A stretch of 64,000 bases of DNA from Hymenobacter convexus (GTDB lineage Bacteria > Bacteroidota > Bacteroidia > Cytophagales > Hymenobacteraceae): assembly GCF_030580955.1 (NCBI RefSeq), contig NZ_JAUQON010000012.1:62001-126000 (forward strand), read 5' to 3'. Shown in pieces: positions 1-8,567 of the stretch. Under the pieces are notes generated by a model, which was not told the DNA's origin, made no database searches, and saw nothing but the letters and a program-made list of their open reading frames with translations. Both the position numbers and the translations under genes were made by a program. Each line of letters starts with the position of its first letter. The first letter of the stretch is position 1.

Positions 1-3000
1 ATGTCCGCAATCACAATCAGGTCGACGCGCCCCGGCGCGTGGGCGGCGGGCAGGCACTTGGCTTTGTAAATCTGGGGGAACTCCTCCAACACGAGGCGCT
101 CGTAATCCCAGGGCGTCAGGGCCCGGTTTTTATGCCGCACCCGTTCGCTGACGCGGTTGTAGAAAACGGCGGCGGTTTCGGCCGGCCGCCCCCCCGAGGA
201 GCCAAAAGGCTGCCGGAGCCTGGCAATTTCCGGGATATCAGCCCGCGGCTTCGTGATGCTGCCCGGCAGCAGGGGCACCAGCAGGTGGTCGGCAGCGTTG
301 TCCGACCGCTCGTCAAAAACGACACTAATCCCCTGGGCCTCAATGGCAATAATAGCAGAAATGGCATCGATGGGCGCATCGAATCCGGCCTTCAGCCAGT
401 AGAGTCCTTTGGGCGACATCCAGGTGTTTTCGGCGAGGCTGCCAGCAGGCCAGATGGGCAGCTGCAGCTCCAGAATGCCGGTGTTCATCAGCCCGTTGGT
501 AGTGTCGGACACCACGGCCGCCTCCCCCAGCGGCCGCCATTCGTTGCCGGCCAGGTAGCTCCACGCCAGCGGCCCGGGCGTCAGGTCCGGCTGCGCGGTG
601 GCCTCTGCCAGCTGGAAGAAAAGCGGCAGTATTTGCGGGGTGTCCACCGCGCTCAGGCCCAGCAACAGCTCGCTGCGGTACTCCGGAAAAGGCAGCAAAC
701 GGGTGTTGGGGCCCAGGGTGAGGGCCTTGTAGCCAAACGCGCCGAGGTGCAGCACCAAGGCGTCGGCGTCGGCCCCGCCGCCCTGCTCCACCTCGAAGGA
801 CGCGGTGTAGCCGGCGGTCAGCGACTTGAGCAGCGGCGTGTACGGCGGGTTCAGCCGCAACTGGCGCAAGGCCTTGTTGGTTTCCGTATCGGTATTCAGA
901 AAAGCCTGTTGCACCAGCAGCTCGGAATAGGCGGCATGTTGAAAATCGGGGCTTTTCAGCTCCAGCCGGAAGTACCGGCCCCACTCCATCAGGTCCGTTT
1001 CGTTCTCGTCCGGCTCGGGTCTTCCGGCCCGATGGGCCGGGAAGTTTAGCGTCCAGGCAGCATCGGGCCGAAAAAGCGTAACCCGCTGCGGCGCGCCTTC
1101 CACCTGCTGGTCAATTACGCTGAGCTCGGCGGTAAATGCGTCATTGCTGGCTATATCCCCGAACGGTTTCTCGGGCGTAAGCGAATGTGCCCGGATTTTC
1201 CAGTAATTCTCGTAGTGAGTCTCGAACTTCGGCGGCGCGCCCATCCACTGTGGCGTCAGCGTCAGCGAGTCAAGCCGCTTGCTGCTGAGCTCCAGATGGG
1301 CCAGGTAGAGGCTGACGCCCGCCTGAGGCGAAGGGCCAAACGGCTCGAACGGCTTTTTGCCGTTCACGAAGCCGTAGTCGTTTTGGAGCCGCAGGGTCCG
1401 GATTCCCGTCACGGCCACTTCCACCTTCAGCCGGTTGAGCTTCAACTCTCTGAACAGTTGATAAATGTTTTCTCCATCTTGGCGCTGGTCGTCCAGGGCC
1501 TCGGGCGGGGCCTGGTTGAGTTGCAGGGCCAGCACCGGCACGTTGCCCGGCGTGGGCCACGCCTCGTCGGCCGCGCCGGGGGCTTCCACCGGCGGGTCCG
1601 TGGCCTGCCGCACAAACTGCACCTGCATCGCGTGCAGGTACACCTGCGCAGCGTTGTACAGGCCGGCTTCGTGCCCGGCACCGACCTTGCCCTTGGCCGT
1701 CACGCTCACTTTCGTGGCGGGCGCCGCGGTAGCCGATATCAGGTAAATGGCCCCATCGGCGGCAACCAGATAGTTACCGATTTCGTCTTCCGCAAACCGC
1801 GCTTTATCGGCCTTCGTGGCCACGCCGTCCAGCACCGCGAACGGGTACGCCCGCGCCGCCTTCCCTACCACAAAATCGCCGAAAACGGGCGGGCGGGTCG
1901 GCTCCACCTCCACCCAGCGCTTCTGGCCGCTGAGGGCCCAGGTTATGGCCTCGGGCTGCGCGGCCAGCGCTTCCCGCAGCGCATCGAGCCGCGCCGTGCC
2001 ATCCGGCTGAAACGCGCAGGTGAGCGTGAGCGTCCGCACGCCTTCGGCCAGGGCGAGCTGGGGCGAGGCCACCGCGAAGCACAGGCGGGCGAGCGGGGCC
2101 GGGCCGGCGGGCGCGCGGGCGTCGTCGCGGGCGTGCACATTGCCCCACACCTCCTTCATAGGCATCGGCAGCGCGATGTTCCCTTGTTTGCGGGCGGCCC
2201 GCTCCAGCGCCACATACACCTTGTCCCAGTCAGCCGGGCTTGCCTGGTCCGCCGCGCTGCTGGTGTCAAGCACCAGCTTCAGCTCGCGCTCGGTGAGGTA
2301 CTCTTCGGCCAGGGCCTGGAGCTCGTCGTCGCTGGTCACGGCCGGGGGGCTCGCCTCGTCGCCCGCGGCAGGCAGCAGCAGGGCTGGCAGTCCGGGTACG
2401 CCAAACGTGGCCCGCAGCAGGGTCATGTATACCGACTTTGTCGTGCTTTCGCGCAGCTTCTTCAGCGCCTGCTGCCGGTCAAAAATCGTTTTGTCCTTGA
2501 ACGCCTGCTCCAGCACGAAGTAGGCCTTGTCCCATTCGGAGCTATTGCCGTTTTTGCTGTTGGTTTGCAGTTCCAGCAGGAACGCAGCGTCTGACGGTGA
2601 GACAAAAAGCTGCTTGGCGACCTCCGCCAACGACGCTTCGGTCAGATAAGGCAGCTCGGTTGGGGCCGGTTCGGCGGGGCGCAGAAATTCGTGCGCGAAC
2701 TGCATCATGCGCAGGAACCCGGCATCTGGCTCCATGGTGGCCATTTCCCGGGCTGTTTTTATTGTCAGGGTTTCTTTCTCGACGAAAAGGTGGGCGCTGC
2801 GCTGCAACCGGGCCCGGCTGATGCCGGTGCTTTTGCTTACCCGGTACACCAGGTCCTTGCCCAGGCTGTCTTTGCCCGCCAGCAAGGCCGTACCCTGTTC
2901 CAGAAACAGCTGGTCTACGTCTTCGGCCAGCGAGACGATGACGTGCGCCAAGTCGGGCACGGCCTCGCCCACGCTCATTCCCAGCACCTGCCGGTAGTAA

Positions 3001-3434
3001 TAGTCCAGCTGCCGGCCGGTGAAGCCGTTCAGCTGCTCCCGCACCGGCTCCAGCAGCTGCAGAAAGGTCAGAAACAGCACCAGATGTGGGCGGGAGAGCC
3101 GCTGCTGCAATTCTGGCCGGTCGGCAACGCTGGCCGGGTCGTTGAGGTAGGCGCTGATATCGGCTATCCATTGCGTGCCCGACGCCGGCGGGGCCGTCTC
3201 GTCGGCGTTGCCCAGTGACTGGCCCGGCAGAAAGGCCTCCCAGGTGCCCAGCCGGTTGTTGTTTTCCCCAAAGAACTGGATGAACCGGGCGTATTTCTGC
3301 GCCAGCGCCAGCAGGTCGGCCGTGCGGCGCGCGTCCGGCACGGCATAGCCGGGGGCCAGCGCCTCGGCGGGCCGCTGGTTTTGTGTGGTGCCGTCGCCGT
3401 ACAGGAACTGCGGGGGAATCAGGGTGTCGAGCAT
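1..3434 (-). CDS. eCIS giant baseplate J/gp6-like protein (Afp12 class), 3' end outside window
   Basis: Likely baseplate wedge protein of an extracellular contractile injection system, the Afp12/Pvc12 class related to phage baseplate J and T4 gp6. One frame stays open from an ATG at 3434 to the window edge, about 1,144 codons, so the C-terminus is missing. It starts MLDTLIPPQFLYGDG. Near the edge it reads RVRHKNRALTPWDYERLVLE, a segment I associate with the large Bacteroidota baseplate proteins. The size is far above a phage gpJ (about 300 aa) but normal for these eCIS proteins. It is the last gene seen in the leftward operon, 27 bp after the PAAR-like gene. Assignment rests on gene order and this motif; internal domains were not resolved. 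Confidence 0.8.
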   Translation of the reverse strand, partial: MLDTLIPPQFLYGDGTTQNQRPAEALAPGYAVPDARRTADLLALAQKYARFIQFFGENNNRLGTWEAFLPGQSLGNADETAPPASGTQWIADISAYLNDPASVADRPELQQRLSRPHLVLFLTFLQLLEPVREQLNGFTGRQLDYYYRQVLGMSVGEAVPDLAHVIVSLAEDVDQLFLEQGTALLAGKDSLGKDLVYRVSKSTGISRARLQRSAHLFVEKETLTIKTAREMATMEPDAGFLRMMQFAHEFLRPAEPAPTELPYLTEASLAEVAKQLFVSPSDAAFLLELQTNSKNGNSSEWDKAYFVLEQAFKDKTIFDRQQALKKLRESTTKSVYMTLLRATFGVPGLPALLLPAAGDEASPPAVTSDDELQALAEEYLTERELKLVLDTSSAADQASPADWDKVYVALERAARKQGNIALPMPMKEVWGNVHARDDARAPAGPAPLARLCFAVASPQLALAEGVRTLTLTCAFQPDGTARLDALREALAAQPEAITWALSGQKRWVEVEPTRPPVFGDFVVGKAARAYPFAVLDGVATKADKARFAEDEIGNYLVAADGAIYLISATAAPATKVSVTAKGKVGAGHEAGLYNAAQVYLHAMQVQFVRQATDPPVEAPGAADEAWPTPGNVPVLALQLNQAPPEALDDQRQDGENIYQLFRELKLNRLKVEVAVTGIRTLRLQNDYGFVNGKKPFEPFGPSPQAGVSLYLAHLELSSKRLDSLTLTPQWMGAPPKFETHYENYWKIRAHSLTPEKPFGDIASNDAFTAELSVIDQQVEGAPQRVTLFRPDAAWTLNFPAHRAGRPEPDENETDLMEWGRYFRLELKSPDFQHAAYSELLVQQAFLNTDTETNKALRQLRLNPPYTPLLKSLTAGYTASFEVEQGGGADADALVLHLGAFGYKALTLGPNTRLLPFPEYRSELLLGLSAVDTPQILPLFFQLAEATAQPDLTPGPLAWSYLAGNEWRPLGEAAVVSDTTNGLMNTGILELQLPIWPAGSLAENTWMSPKGLYWLKAGFDAPIDAISAIIAIEAQGISVVFDERSDNAADHLLVPLLPGSITKPRADIPEIARLRQPFGSSGGRPAETAAVFYNRVSERVRHKNRALTPWDYERLVLEEFPQIYKAKCLPAAHAPGRVDLIVIAD

Positions 3435-3461
3435 GGTGTGTTTTTTCGGGTCACCGCTTCC

Positions 3462-3893
3462 TTAGCCGGCTTTGAGCGTGGCATTCGTTGTGATAAAACT
3501 GCCGGACCCGGCATACTGCGGGGCCGGGTCCGGCACGGGCGGGCCGGGCGGCGCGGGCTGTTGAGCCGGGGTTTGCACCATCAGCTTCGCCACCAGATTT
3601 GTGCCTTTCAGCACCAGCGCCTTGCCGCCCAGCTTGGTTTTTTGCGACAACTGGCCGGGGCCCAACGCGGAAATCTGAATGGTGCCCACGCCGGGGATGC
3701 TAAACGGCCCGGCCGTGTACATGCAGCCCGGCACCGACAGCTGCTTCTCGTCGCCCTCGATGCACACCTTTTTGCCTTTCAGCGTCATTTTGCCGCTCCC
3801 CTGCATCACCCCGGGCCGCACCACGACGACGGCCGGGCCAAAGGCGGGCAAAAACGTTACCTGGTCGCCGTGCACGATTACAAAGTCTTCCAT
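3462..3893 (-). CDS. PAAR-like spike-tip protein of the eCIS
   Basis: 143-aa protein likely to cap the Vgr spike (Afp10-type role). It is beta- and glycine-rich with repeated short strands and conserved-looking pieces such as GKKVCIEGDEKQLSVPGCMY, then a Pro-rich stretch (QTPAQQPAPPGPPVPDP) before the C-terminus. This fits PAAR-like or DUF4280-like proteins that sit between gp25 and the giant baseplate protein in Bacteroidota injection clusters. It lies 20 bp downstream of the gp25 gene and 27 bp upstream of the baseplate gene, clearly the same operon. The family call is from sequence feel and context, not a search. The Pro-rich tail could be an adaptor for cargo, which is inference. Confidence 0.65.
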   Translation of the reverse strand: MEDFVIVHGDQVTFLPAFGPAVVVVRPGVMQGSGKMTLKGKKVCIEGDEKQLSVPGCMYTAGPFSIPGVGTIQISALGPGQLSQKTKLGGKALVLKGTNLVAKLMVQTPAQQPAPPGPPVPDPAPQYAGSGSFITTNATLKAG

Positions 3894-3913
3894 TTTCGGT
3901 CCGGTAAGCGCGG

Positions 3914-4324
3914 CTAGCCGCCAGTCGCTTCGTTGAGGTAAAACGGGTACACAAAGTTGAAGCGGCTGTTCACGGCCCGCACGGTGTAGGCAATATCCAC
4001 CAGCAGCAGGCCGGCGTCGGTGCGGCTGCGCTGCACTTCCACCCCATCGAGCACGATGCGGGACTCGTGCAGCAGAATGGCCTGGCTAATGACTTCGCGC
4101 AAGCCCGTCATCAGATGCTGGTCTACTTCCTCGAACATAAACTGCAGCAAATCACAGCCGTACGAAGCGGCCATCGGCCGCTCGCCCAAGGCTGTGTGCA
4201 GCAGCACGTGCAGGCTTTCCCGAATGTCGTCGGGGCCGGCCACCATTTCGACTTCCGCCCCGCTGGCAAAAAACCGGGGCGGAAACCCCCACCCTCTTCC
4301 TAAAAACGCATCGTCTGGTTCCAT
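3914..4324 (-). CDS. GPW/gp25 family baseplate wedge protein (Afp9-like)
   Basis: 136-aa protein of the gp25/lysozyme-like baseplate family, which nucleates sheath assembly at the baseplate in phages, T6SS and eCIS. It begins MEPDDAFLGRGWGFPPRF, the usual opening with a G-x-G-[FW]-x-[FP]-P motif. It continues with a helix ending in LLHTALGERPMAASYGCDLL; the E-R-P-x-x-x-x-x-G-C-D-L block is the family signature. The C-terminal strands carry VEVQRSRTDAGLLLVDIAYTV. Length is typical (130-150 aa). It is the eleventh gene of the leftward eCIS operon counting from the cap gene's promoter minus the missing tail genes; neighbours are a 59-aa protein upstream and the PAAR-like gene downstream. Confidence 0.88.
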   Translation of the reverse strand: MEPDDAFLGRGWGFPPRFFASGAEVEMVAGPDDIRESLHVLLHTALGERPMAASYGCDLLQFMFEEVDQHLMTGLREVISQAILLHESRIVLDGVEVQRSRTDAGLLLVDIAYTVRAVNSRFNFVYPFYLNEATGG

Positions 4325-4345
4325 GGCGTTGGCGGCAGTGCCCGC

Positions 4346-4525
4346 TTAAGACTGGGATGTGGCCTGCAAGGGAGCGCCCGCCGGCTCCGGTTCGCCGAGT
4401 TGGGCCTGGGCCTGGCGCTGCAGCACCTCGATGAGTTCGTACACCCGCAGGTAGGGCTGGCTGCCCAGCGCCTCCAGCAGGAGGTTAATCTGTCCAACGG
4501 TCAACTTCAGCGTGATTTCCTGCAT
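4346..4525 (-). CDS. 59-aa unknown protein of the eCIS operon
   Basis: Very small gene between Vgr and gp25. ATG at 4525, TAA at 4346-4348. The protein starts MQEITLKLTVGQINLLLEAL and ends PAGAPLQATSQS. The first 45 residues predict a strand followed by a long helix rich in Leu and Gln (YELIEVLQRQAQAQL); the tail is disordered. Spacing is tight: 18 bp after the Vgr stop and 21 bp before gp25, so it is almost certainly translated as part of the operon. I do not recognise a family. A small structural or chaperone role in the baseplate is inference from position only. Confidence 0.7.
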   Translation of the reverse strand: MQEITLKLTVGQINLLLEALGSQPYLRVYELIEVLQRQAQAQLGEPEPAGAPLQATSQS

Positions 4526-4543
4526 GGTAGTGGAGGGAAAGGG

Positions 4544-6193
4544 TTATTTGATATCGATTTTGGCGCCCTTGATTTCGACGCCTTTTGTGCCCTCGATGTG
4601 CACGGTACCTTTGGAGGTGATGAACACATCCTTGCCGCTTTCCAGCACGATGCCGTCGGCGGTGAGGCGGATGACGTTGCTGCGGCTGTCCTTAATCTCC
4701 ACCGATTTTTTGTCCTCGTCCAGGGTGATGGAGCTGCCATCGGCCGTGGCCAGGCTCACCAGCTTTTTCTCGTCGTCGAAGAGCAGCGTTGTGCCGCCTT
4801 TCGTCACCAGTCCTTTCTGCGCGTTGGTATCGGCGGGCGCCCACGGCGGCTGGTTGGCCGAACTGTAGAGCGCGCCCAGAATCACCGGCTGCCGGGGGTC
4901 GTCGTTGAGAAACCCGAGAATGACTTCGTCGCCGGGTTCGGGCCAAAAGAAGAGTCCCCGGTTTTTGCCGGCGTCCGGGGCGGCCAAGCGTCCCCACACC
5001 AGCCCGCTTGCCTGGCCAATGACGGGTATCATGATTTTTACCCGGTGCTCTTTGTTGGGGTCTTCTTCGTACTTCTGCACAATGCCAATCTGCAGGCCGC
5101 TGATGCCCGGCAGCATCCCCGACGCGGGACTGTCGGCAATGCCCGGCGTGGCCGCGAACGGGATGGGCGACAACCCAAACTGAATGCTCGTAAACCAGCC
5201 TTCCGCGTTCACCTGGTGCCGCAGCCCCGTCACGATGGTCTTGCCCGAAAAGCGCTGGGTTAGCCCTTTTAGCTCGATGGTGTCGCCCAGGGCCAAGCTG
5301 GCCAGACCGGGCACCCGAAAACTACCCCGCACCATGGCGAGGCGGCTACGCAGCAGCGTGGCATCGGCCCATGCCTTGGCTTCGCCGTCCTGCAGCGCGG
5401 TGCCGGTCAGCAGCAGCTGGTTGCTCGCGCCCACTGCCTCGGCCAGGGCCGCGGGCTTCAGGTTGCCCTGCGACAGGGAAACCGGCGCGGCCTCCTGAGT
5501 CGCCGTCAGCTCCTGCCGCTTGGCATCCCACGACGCACTCTTGACTGCCCCCACCTGGTACCGCGCGTCAACTTCCATCTGAAAATCAAAAATTTCGGTC
5601 AGGCCAAATTCGAATGTCTGCCTGGCCGCCGCAATGGCCGGGGGCGTGGCCGAAATGGTGCCGCCGGCCGCCGCCACCAGCAGGCCGTTCTGGGCCGCCC
5701 GCAGCAGCATAAAATCCCAGTCCGTGGCCTGGTACTGCACAATGCGCTGGTGTTCCACCTCGGTGGCTCCGATGCTCCCAGCCGTGAGGCTGTTCGCTCT
5801 AATCAGCGCGGCGATGATGGCGCTGTCGGTTTTTCCGGCAAACACGTTGCTCTTGCGGAGGCTGGTCATTTTAACGGCCAGGTCGCTCAACTCCACTTCC
5901 AGCGTGCAGCCCTCGCGGTCCAGCCGGAGCCCCTGCTTCAACACAATGCCCTTGAATACTGCCACCTCTTTGTTGGGCAGGCCTTCGTAGCGCAGGCTGA
6001 TGCTGATTTCTTTGCCGGGCTCGAAAAAGGCGCTGTCGCTGATGGGAAACGCCCGCGTGGCGGGGTTGCCGTCCAGGAGCACCAGCTCGGCGGTGGGCAC
6101 CCGGTTGTATTCGCTGCTCACGTCGATGGAGAGCAGCTCGTAGGCCGCCGGCATGCCCGTGCCGTCACTGGTGATGGTGGTGGTTACAATCAT
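4544..6193 (-). CDS. Vgr/gpD-gp5 spike protein of the eCIS (Afp8-like)
   Basis: 549-aa spike/hub protein. The first ~370 residues look like the gp27/gpD-type hub (opening MIVTTTITSDGTGMPAAYEL, then beta-rich domains). Around residue 370 a gp5-type OB domain begins (IGIVQKYEEDPNKEHRVKIM, WGRLAAPDAGKNRGLFFWPE, PGDEVILGFLNDDPRQPVIL). The C-terminal ~100 residues form a repetitive beta-helix-like stretch (DEDKKSVEIKDSRSNVIRL onwards), as in VgrG spikes. It ends with KGAKIDIK and carries no extra effector domain. In the assembled particle it joins the tube to the baseplate and is topped by the PAAR-like protein. It lies 1 bp downstream of the LysM hub gene. Confidence 0.9.
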   Translation of the reverse strand: MIVTTTITSDGTGMPAAYELLSIDVSSEYNRVPTAELVLLDGNPATRAFPISDSAFFEPGKEISISLRYEGLPNKEVAVFKGIVLKQGLRLDREGCTLEVELSDLAVKMTSLRKSNVFAGKTDSAIIAALIRANSLTAGSIGATEVEHQRIVQYQATDWDFMLLRAAQNGLLVAAAGGTISATPPAIAAARQTFEFGLTEIFDFQMEVDARYQVGAVKSASWDAKRQELTATQEAAPVSLSQGNLKPAALAEAVGASNQLLLTGTALQDGEAKAWADATLLRSRLAMVRGSFRVPGLASLALGDTIELKGLTQRFSGKTIVTGLRHQVNAEGWFTSIQFGLSPIPFAATPGIADSPASGMLPGISGLQIGIVQKYEEDPNKEHRVKIMIPVIGQASGLVWGRLAAPDAGKNRGLFFWPEPGDEVILGFLNDDPRQPVILGALYSSANQPPWAPADTNAQKGLVTKGGTTLLFDDEKKLVSLATADGSSITLDEDKKSVEIKDSRSNVIRLTADGIVLESGKDVFITSKGTVHIEGTKGVEIKGAKIDIK

Positions 6194-6194
6194 G

Positions 6195-6878
6195 TCACTT
6201 TTCCAGGGGCGGGAAGACCAGGCGTTGGCCCGGTACCAGGTTGCGGAAGTTGTCTAGGCCGTTGGCTTCAGCCACTTGGAGGTAGTAGCCCGGCGAGCCG
6301 TATATCTCCTGGCACAGCAGCGGCAGCGTCTGGTGCGCCTGCACGATTCGGACGTGGGTCAGGTCGGGCGACGACTTGCCTTCGGCCCGCAGCCGGGCGG
6401 CATCGGGTTGGTCTTGGATGAAGACGGTATCCAGCTCCGCCCGCAGCGGCAGGCCGCTGTTGTCGAACAGCGGGTAGGTTATCTGGGCCTGCTCGAGCCG
6501 GCACGGAAAGGTGAACTTCCCCCACTGAACCGCCAGAAACTTGGGCTCGTGAATTTTACCGTCCATGTGGGCCGCCAGCTTCAGAAACCGGTCGACCTGG
6601 TCCTGCACGTCGACGCGGGGAGCCAGCCCAATTTCCGTCACCCCCGTGCCATCGATGATAATCTTGAGCGAAAACTTCGTGGGCTGGCCAAAAACGTAGT
6701 CGGCCGCCCGGCCGCTGGTATTGATGCCCTGCCCGGTGCTGTACACGTTTTTGTACGCCAGCGAATACGACTCAGGGTTGAACATGAGCTCAAACTTGGC
6801 CGTGGGCGTCTGCCGGTCAGCGCTTTCATACACGATGATTTTCAGCTTCTCGAGCTTGAATAAATCCGACGAAGCCAT
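6195..6878 (-). CDS. LysM-containing tail hub protein (Afp7-like)
   Basis: 227-aa protein of the eCIS hub, comparable to Afp7/Pvc7 and phage gp53-type proteins. The N-terminal part (KLKIIVYESADRQTPTAKFE, MFNPESYSLAYKN) is the beta-rich domain typical of CIS tube-initiator proteins. The last ~55 residues form a LysM-like domain (RIVQAHQTLPLLCQEIYGSP, YLQVAEANGLDNFRNLVPGQ) ending RLVFPPLEK. LysM here is thought to mediate contact within the hub rather than bind peptidoglycan; that is family knowledge, not shown here. The stop is 1 bp from the Vgr start, and the start is 2 bp from the stop of the DUF5908 gene, so translation is probably coupled. Confidence 0.87.
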   Translation of the reverse strand: MASSDLFKLEKLKIIVYESADRQTPTAKFELMFNPESYSLAYKNVYSTGQGINTSGRAADYVFGQPTKFSLKIIIDGTGVTEIGLAPRVDVQDQVDRFLKLAAHMDGKIHEPKFLAVQWGKFTFPCRLEQAQITYPLFDNSGLPLRAELDTVFIQDQPDAARLRAEGKSSPDLTHVRIVQAHQTLPLLCQEIYGSPGYYLQVAEANGLDNFRNLVPGQRLVFPPLEK

Positions 6879-6880
6879 GG

Positions 6881-7060
6881 CTACCGGTTTTTTTCCTTTT
6901 TGAGAATTTTCAGCACCTGCTCCACGCAGGCCTGAATCAGCTCCTGCTGATTCAGGCCGTTACCGGCGGCTATGTCGGGCGCCGTGTTGCTTACCTGTGC
7001 CGCATCACCGCCCGTGGTGATGACTGCTTTTATAACCAATTCCTTGATTTCTACAGGCAT
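6881..7060 (-). CDS. DUF5908 family small eCIS protein
   Basis: 59-aa protein read from ATG 7060 to TAG 6881-6883. It starts MPVEIKELVIKAVITTGG, which matches the way DUF5908 proteins in Bacteroidota injection clusters begin, and ends in a basic helix (CVEQVLKILKKEKNR). It sits between the third tube gene (9 bp upstream) and the LysM hub gene (2 bp downstream), the position occupied by Afp6-like small proteins. Function is unknown; a chaperone or structural role at the tube-hub junction is inference. Confidence 0.8.
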   Translation of the reverse strand: MPVEIKELVIKAVITTGGDAAQVSNTAPDIAAGNGLNQQELIQACVEQVLKILKKEKNR

Positions 7061-7069
7061 GGCATCGGC

Positions 7070-7537
7070 TTATACATGTATGGTTTGAAACCGGCTGTAG
7101 GCCAGTTCCAGGGTATTGATGGCCACGGCCGGGCTACTGGCATCCAGGGCGCCCAGCGCCCACCCCACCGGGTACGCCTTGATGAACATCCAGGCCGCCA
7201 GCGGCTCGTTCTGGGAGCCGAGCAGGGTGACCAGGACGTTGGACGGGGCGAAGCGGAACAGGGAAAAAGCCGCGTCGAACTCCATGCTGAGCGGGGAGCC
7301 CACCACCAGCCCGCGCTCCAGCACCAGGTTGTTGTAGGCCGCGCGGGTGGGCAGGCGGTGGCTGTACAGGTTTTGCCCGCCCTCGCTGATGCTTTCGGTT
7401 TGAAACGACGTGCTCAGCCCCGATACTTTCTGGAAGCGGGTATCGATGGGGTTGGGCACCCGCCCGCCCGCGAAGAAAAACACCCCAAAACGGTGGTTCA
7501 GCGGCGGGTCGGGGTTCAGGATGTTTAGGGTATCCAT
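7070..7537 (-). CDS. eCIS tail tube protein, baseplate-proximal paralogue
   Basis: 155-aa gp19/Hcp-fold tube protein. I start it at ATG 7537 (MDTLNILNPDPPLNHRFGVF); the frame is open further upstream but that part overlaps the previous gene and reads as unstructured sequence. Key pieces are NHRFGVFFFAGGRVPNPIDT, FQKVSGLSTSFQTESISEGG and LVLERGLVVGSPLSMEFDAA, the standard pattern of a phage T4-like tail tube. It is the most divergent of three consecutive tube genes, with an extra N-terminal strand and a longer C-terminal half, as expected for the paralogue that contacts the hub (Afp5-like). Confidence 0.85.
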   Translation of the reverse strand: MDTLNILNPDPPLNHRFGVFFFAGGRVPNPIDTRFQKVSGLSTSFQTESISEGGQNLYSHRLPTRAAYNNLVLERGLVVGSPLSMEFDAAFSLFRFAPSNVLVTLLGSQNEPLAAWMFIKAYPVGWALGALDASSPAVAINTLELAYSRFQTIHV

Positions 7538-7541
7538 GCTG

Positions 7542-7982
7542 CTACAGGTATTCCAGGGTGAGCCGGGGCGCGATGAGCTCCAGGGTTTCGATGGCAACGT
7601 CGTTGGAGGCGGCCGCAAAGGCCGGCGCGGTCATCTTCAGGGGCAGGGCCTTGTCGATTTTCCAGCGCACAATGGCGGCGCCGGTGGGGTCGCACAGGTC
7701 GATGGTCAGGTCTTTTTTGGTCGGCTCGCTAAACCAGCGCCACAGCTCGCTGCGCTTGGGGGCAATGCCGCGGCGGAGCGAGAGCGTGACCGGGTTGGGT
7801 TCGGTTCGGATGATGTTCGGCCCCATGGCGTAGCTAAGGCCGTGCTTGTAGATGACCTTGTCGTATTCCAGGTCCAGGCCCGATACTTCCGAAAACGAAA
7901 GCACCTCCAACCCGACCTGGACCCGGTAGTTGAAAACGGGCAACGGGTAGGCAGGCGCACGCTCATTCTTCGCGGGTTCCAT
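7542..7982 (-). CDS. eCIS tail tube protein (gp19 family)
   Basis: 146-aa tube protein. It shows the conserved tube blueprint: YPLPVFNYRVQVGLEVLSFS at the N-terminus, EVSGLDLEYDKVIYKHGLSY, then TLSLRRGIAPKRSELWRWFS and the C-terminal AIETLELIAPRLTLEYL. It is clearly paralogous to its upstream neighbour (8051-8524). The stop is 4 bp from the start of the next tube gene. Inside a contractile particle several tube paralogues occupy different heights; this one probably sits between main tube and hub (Afp1/Afp5 class). Exact position is inference. Confidence 0.9.
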   Translation of the reverse strand: MEPAKNERAPAYPLPVFNYRVQVGLEVLSFSEVSGLDLEYDKVIYKHGLSYAMGPNIIRTEPNPVTLSLRRGIAPKRSELWRWFSEPTKKDLTIDLCDPTGAAIVRWKIDKALPLKMTAPAFAAASNDVAIETLELIAPRLTLEYL

Positions 7983-8050
7983 AGGCAGGCAGCGTCCGCA
8001 TTGGGTGCGGCCGGGGGGTTGCGTTTCAGCGTTTCAGAAAAAGGGTCGAA

Positions 8051-8524
8051 TCAGGACTCGCTTATTTCCAGGCTGCTGGCCATGAATTCCATGGACTCGA
8101 TGGCCACTTCGTTGGCCGTGGCGCTGAAGGTGGGCGCGGTCAGCTTGGTCGGGAAGGCATCGATGACCTTCCAGCGCACCACCGAATCGCCCTTTTCGTC
8201 GCACAAATGAACCGTCACATCCTTCTTCTCCACCCGGTTCAGCTCGATGCTTTTAATCCAGTCATAGAGCACAGCAATGCTTTTGGACCGCACGTAGCCT
8301 TTTTTGAGCGTGAGCTGCACCGGCTTAGGCAGGCCCGGCATGTGCATCACCACGGGCCCGGGCTTGCCCGAAGCGCTGCGGCTTTCGCTGTAGGAAATGG
8401 TGTCGAACGCCATCTCCATGCCGGATATTTCCGAAAACGCAATGGTGGCCGTGCCGATGTCCACCCGGTAGTTGTAGACGGGCAGCGGGTAATCCGTTTT
8501 AATCTGTTCAGGGGTCAGTGCCAT
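8051..8524 (-). CDS. eCIS major tail tube protein (gp19 family)
   Basis: 157-aa tube protein directly after the sheath gene, the usual place of the main tube subunit. It opens MALTPEQIKTDYPLPVYNYR, has SEISGMEMAFDTISYSESRS and VQLTLKKGYVRSKSIAVLYD, and ends EVAIESMEFMASSLEISES. Length matches Afp1/Pvc1 (about 145-160 aa). Hexamers of this protein should stack into the inner tube that carries cargo. It is 43 bp downstream of the sheath stop; 68 bp separate it from the next tube gene, the loosest gap in this part of the operon. Confidence 0.9.
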   Translation of the reverse strand: MALTPEQIKTDYPLPVYNYRVDIGTATIAFSEISGMEMAFDTISYSESRSASGKPGPVVMHMPGLPKPVQLTLKKGYVRSKSIAVLYDWIKSIELNRVEKKDVTVHLCDEKGDSVVRWKVIDAFPTKLTAPTFSATANEVAIESMEFMASSLEISES

Positions 8525-8567
8525 GGGGTTGGGGGCTGTTAGGTAGTATTAGGCCGGGCCAGCGGGC

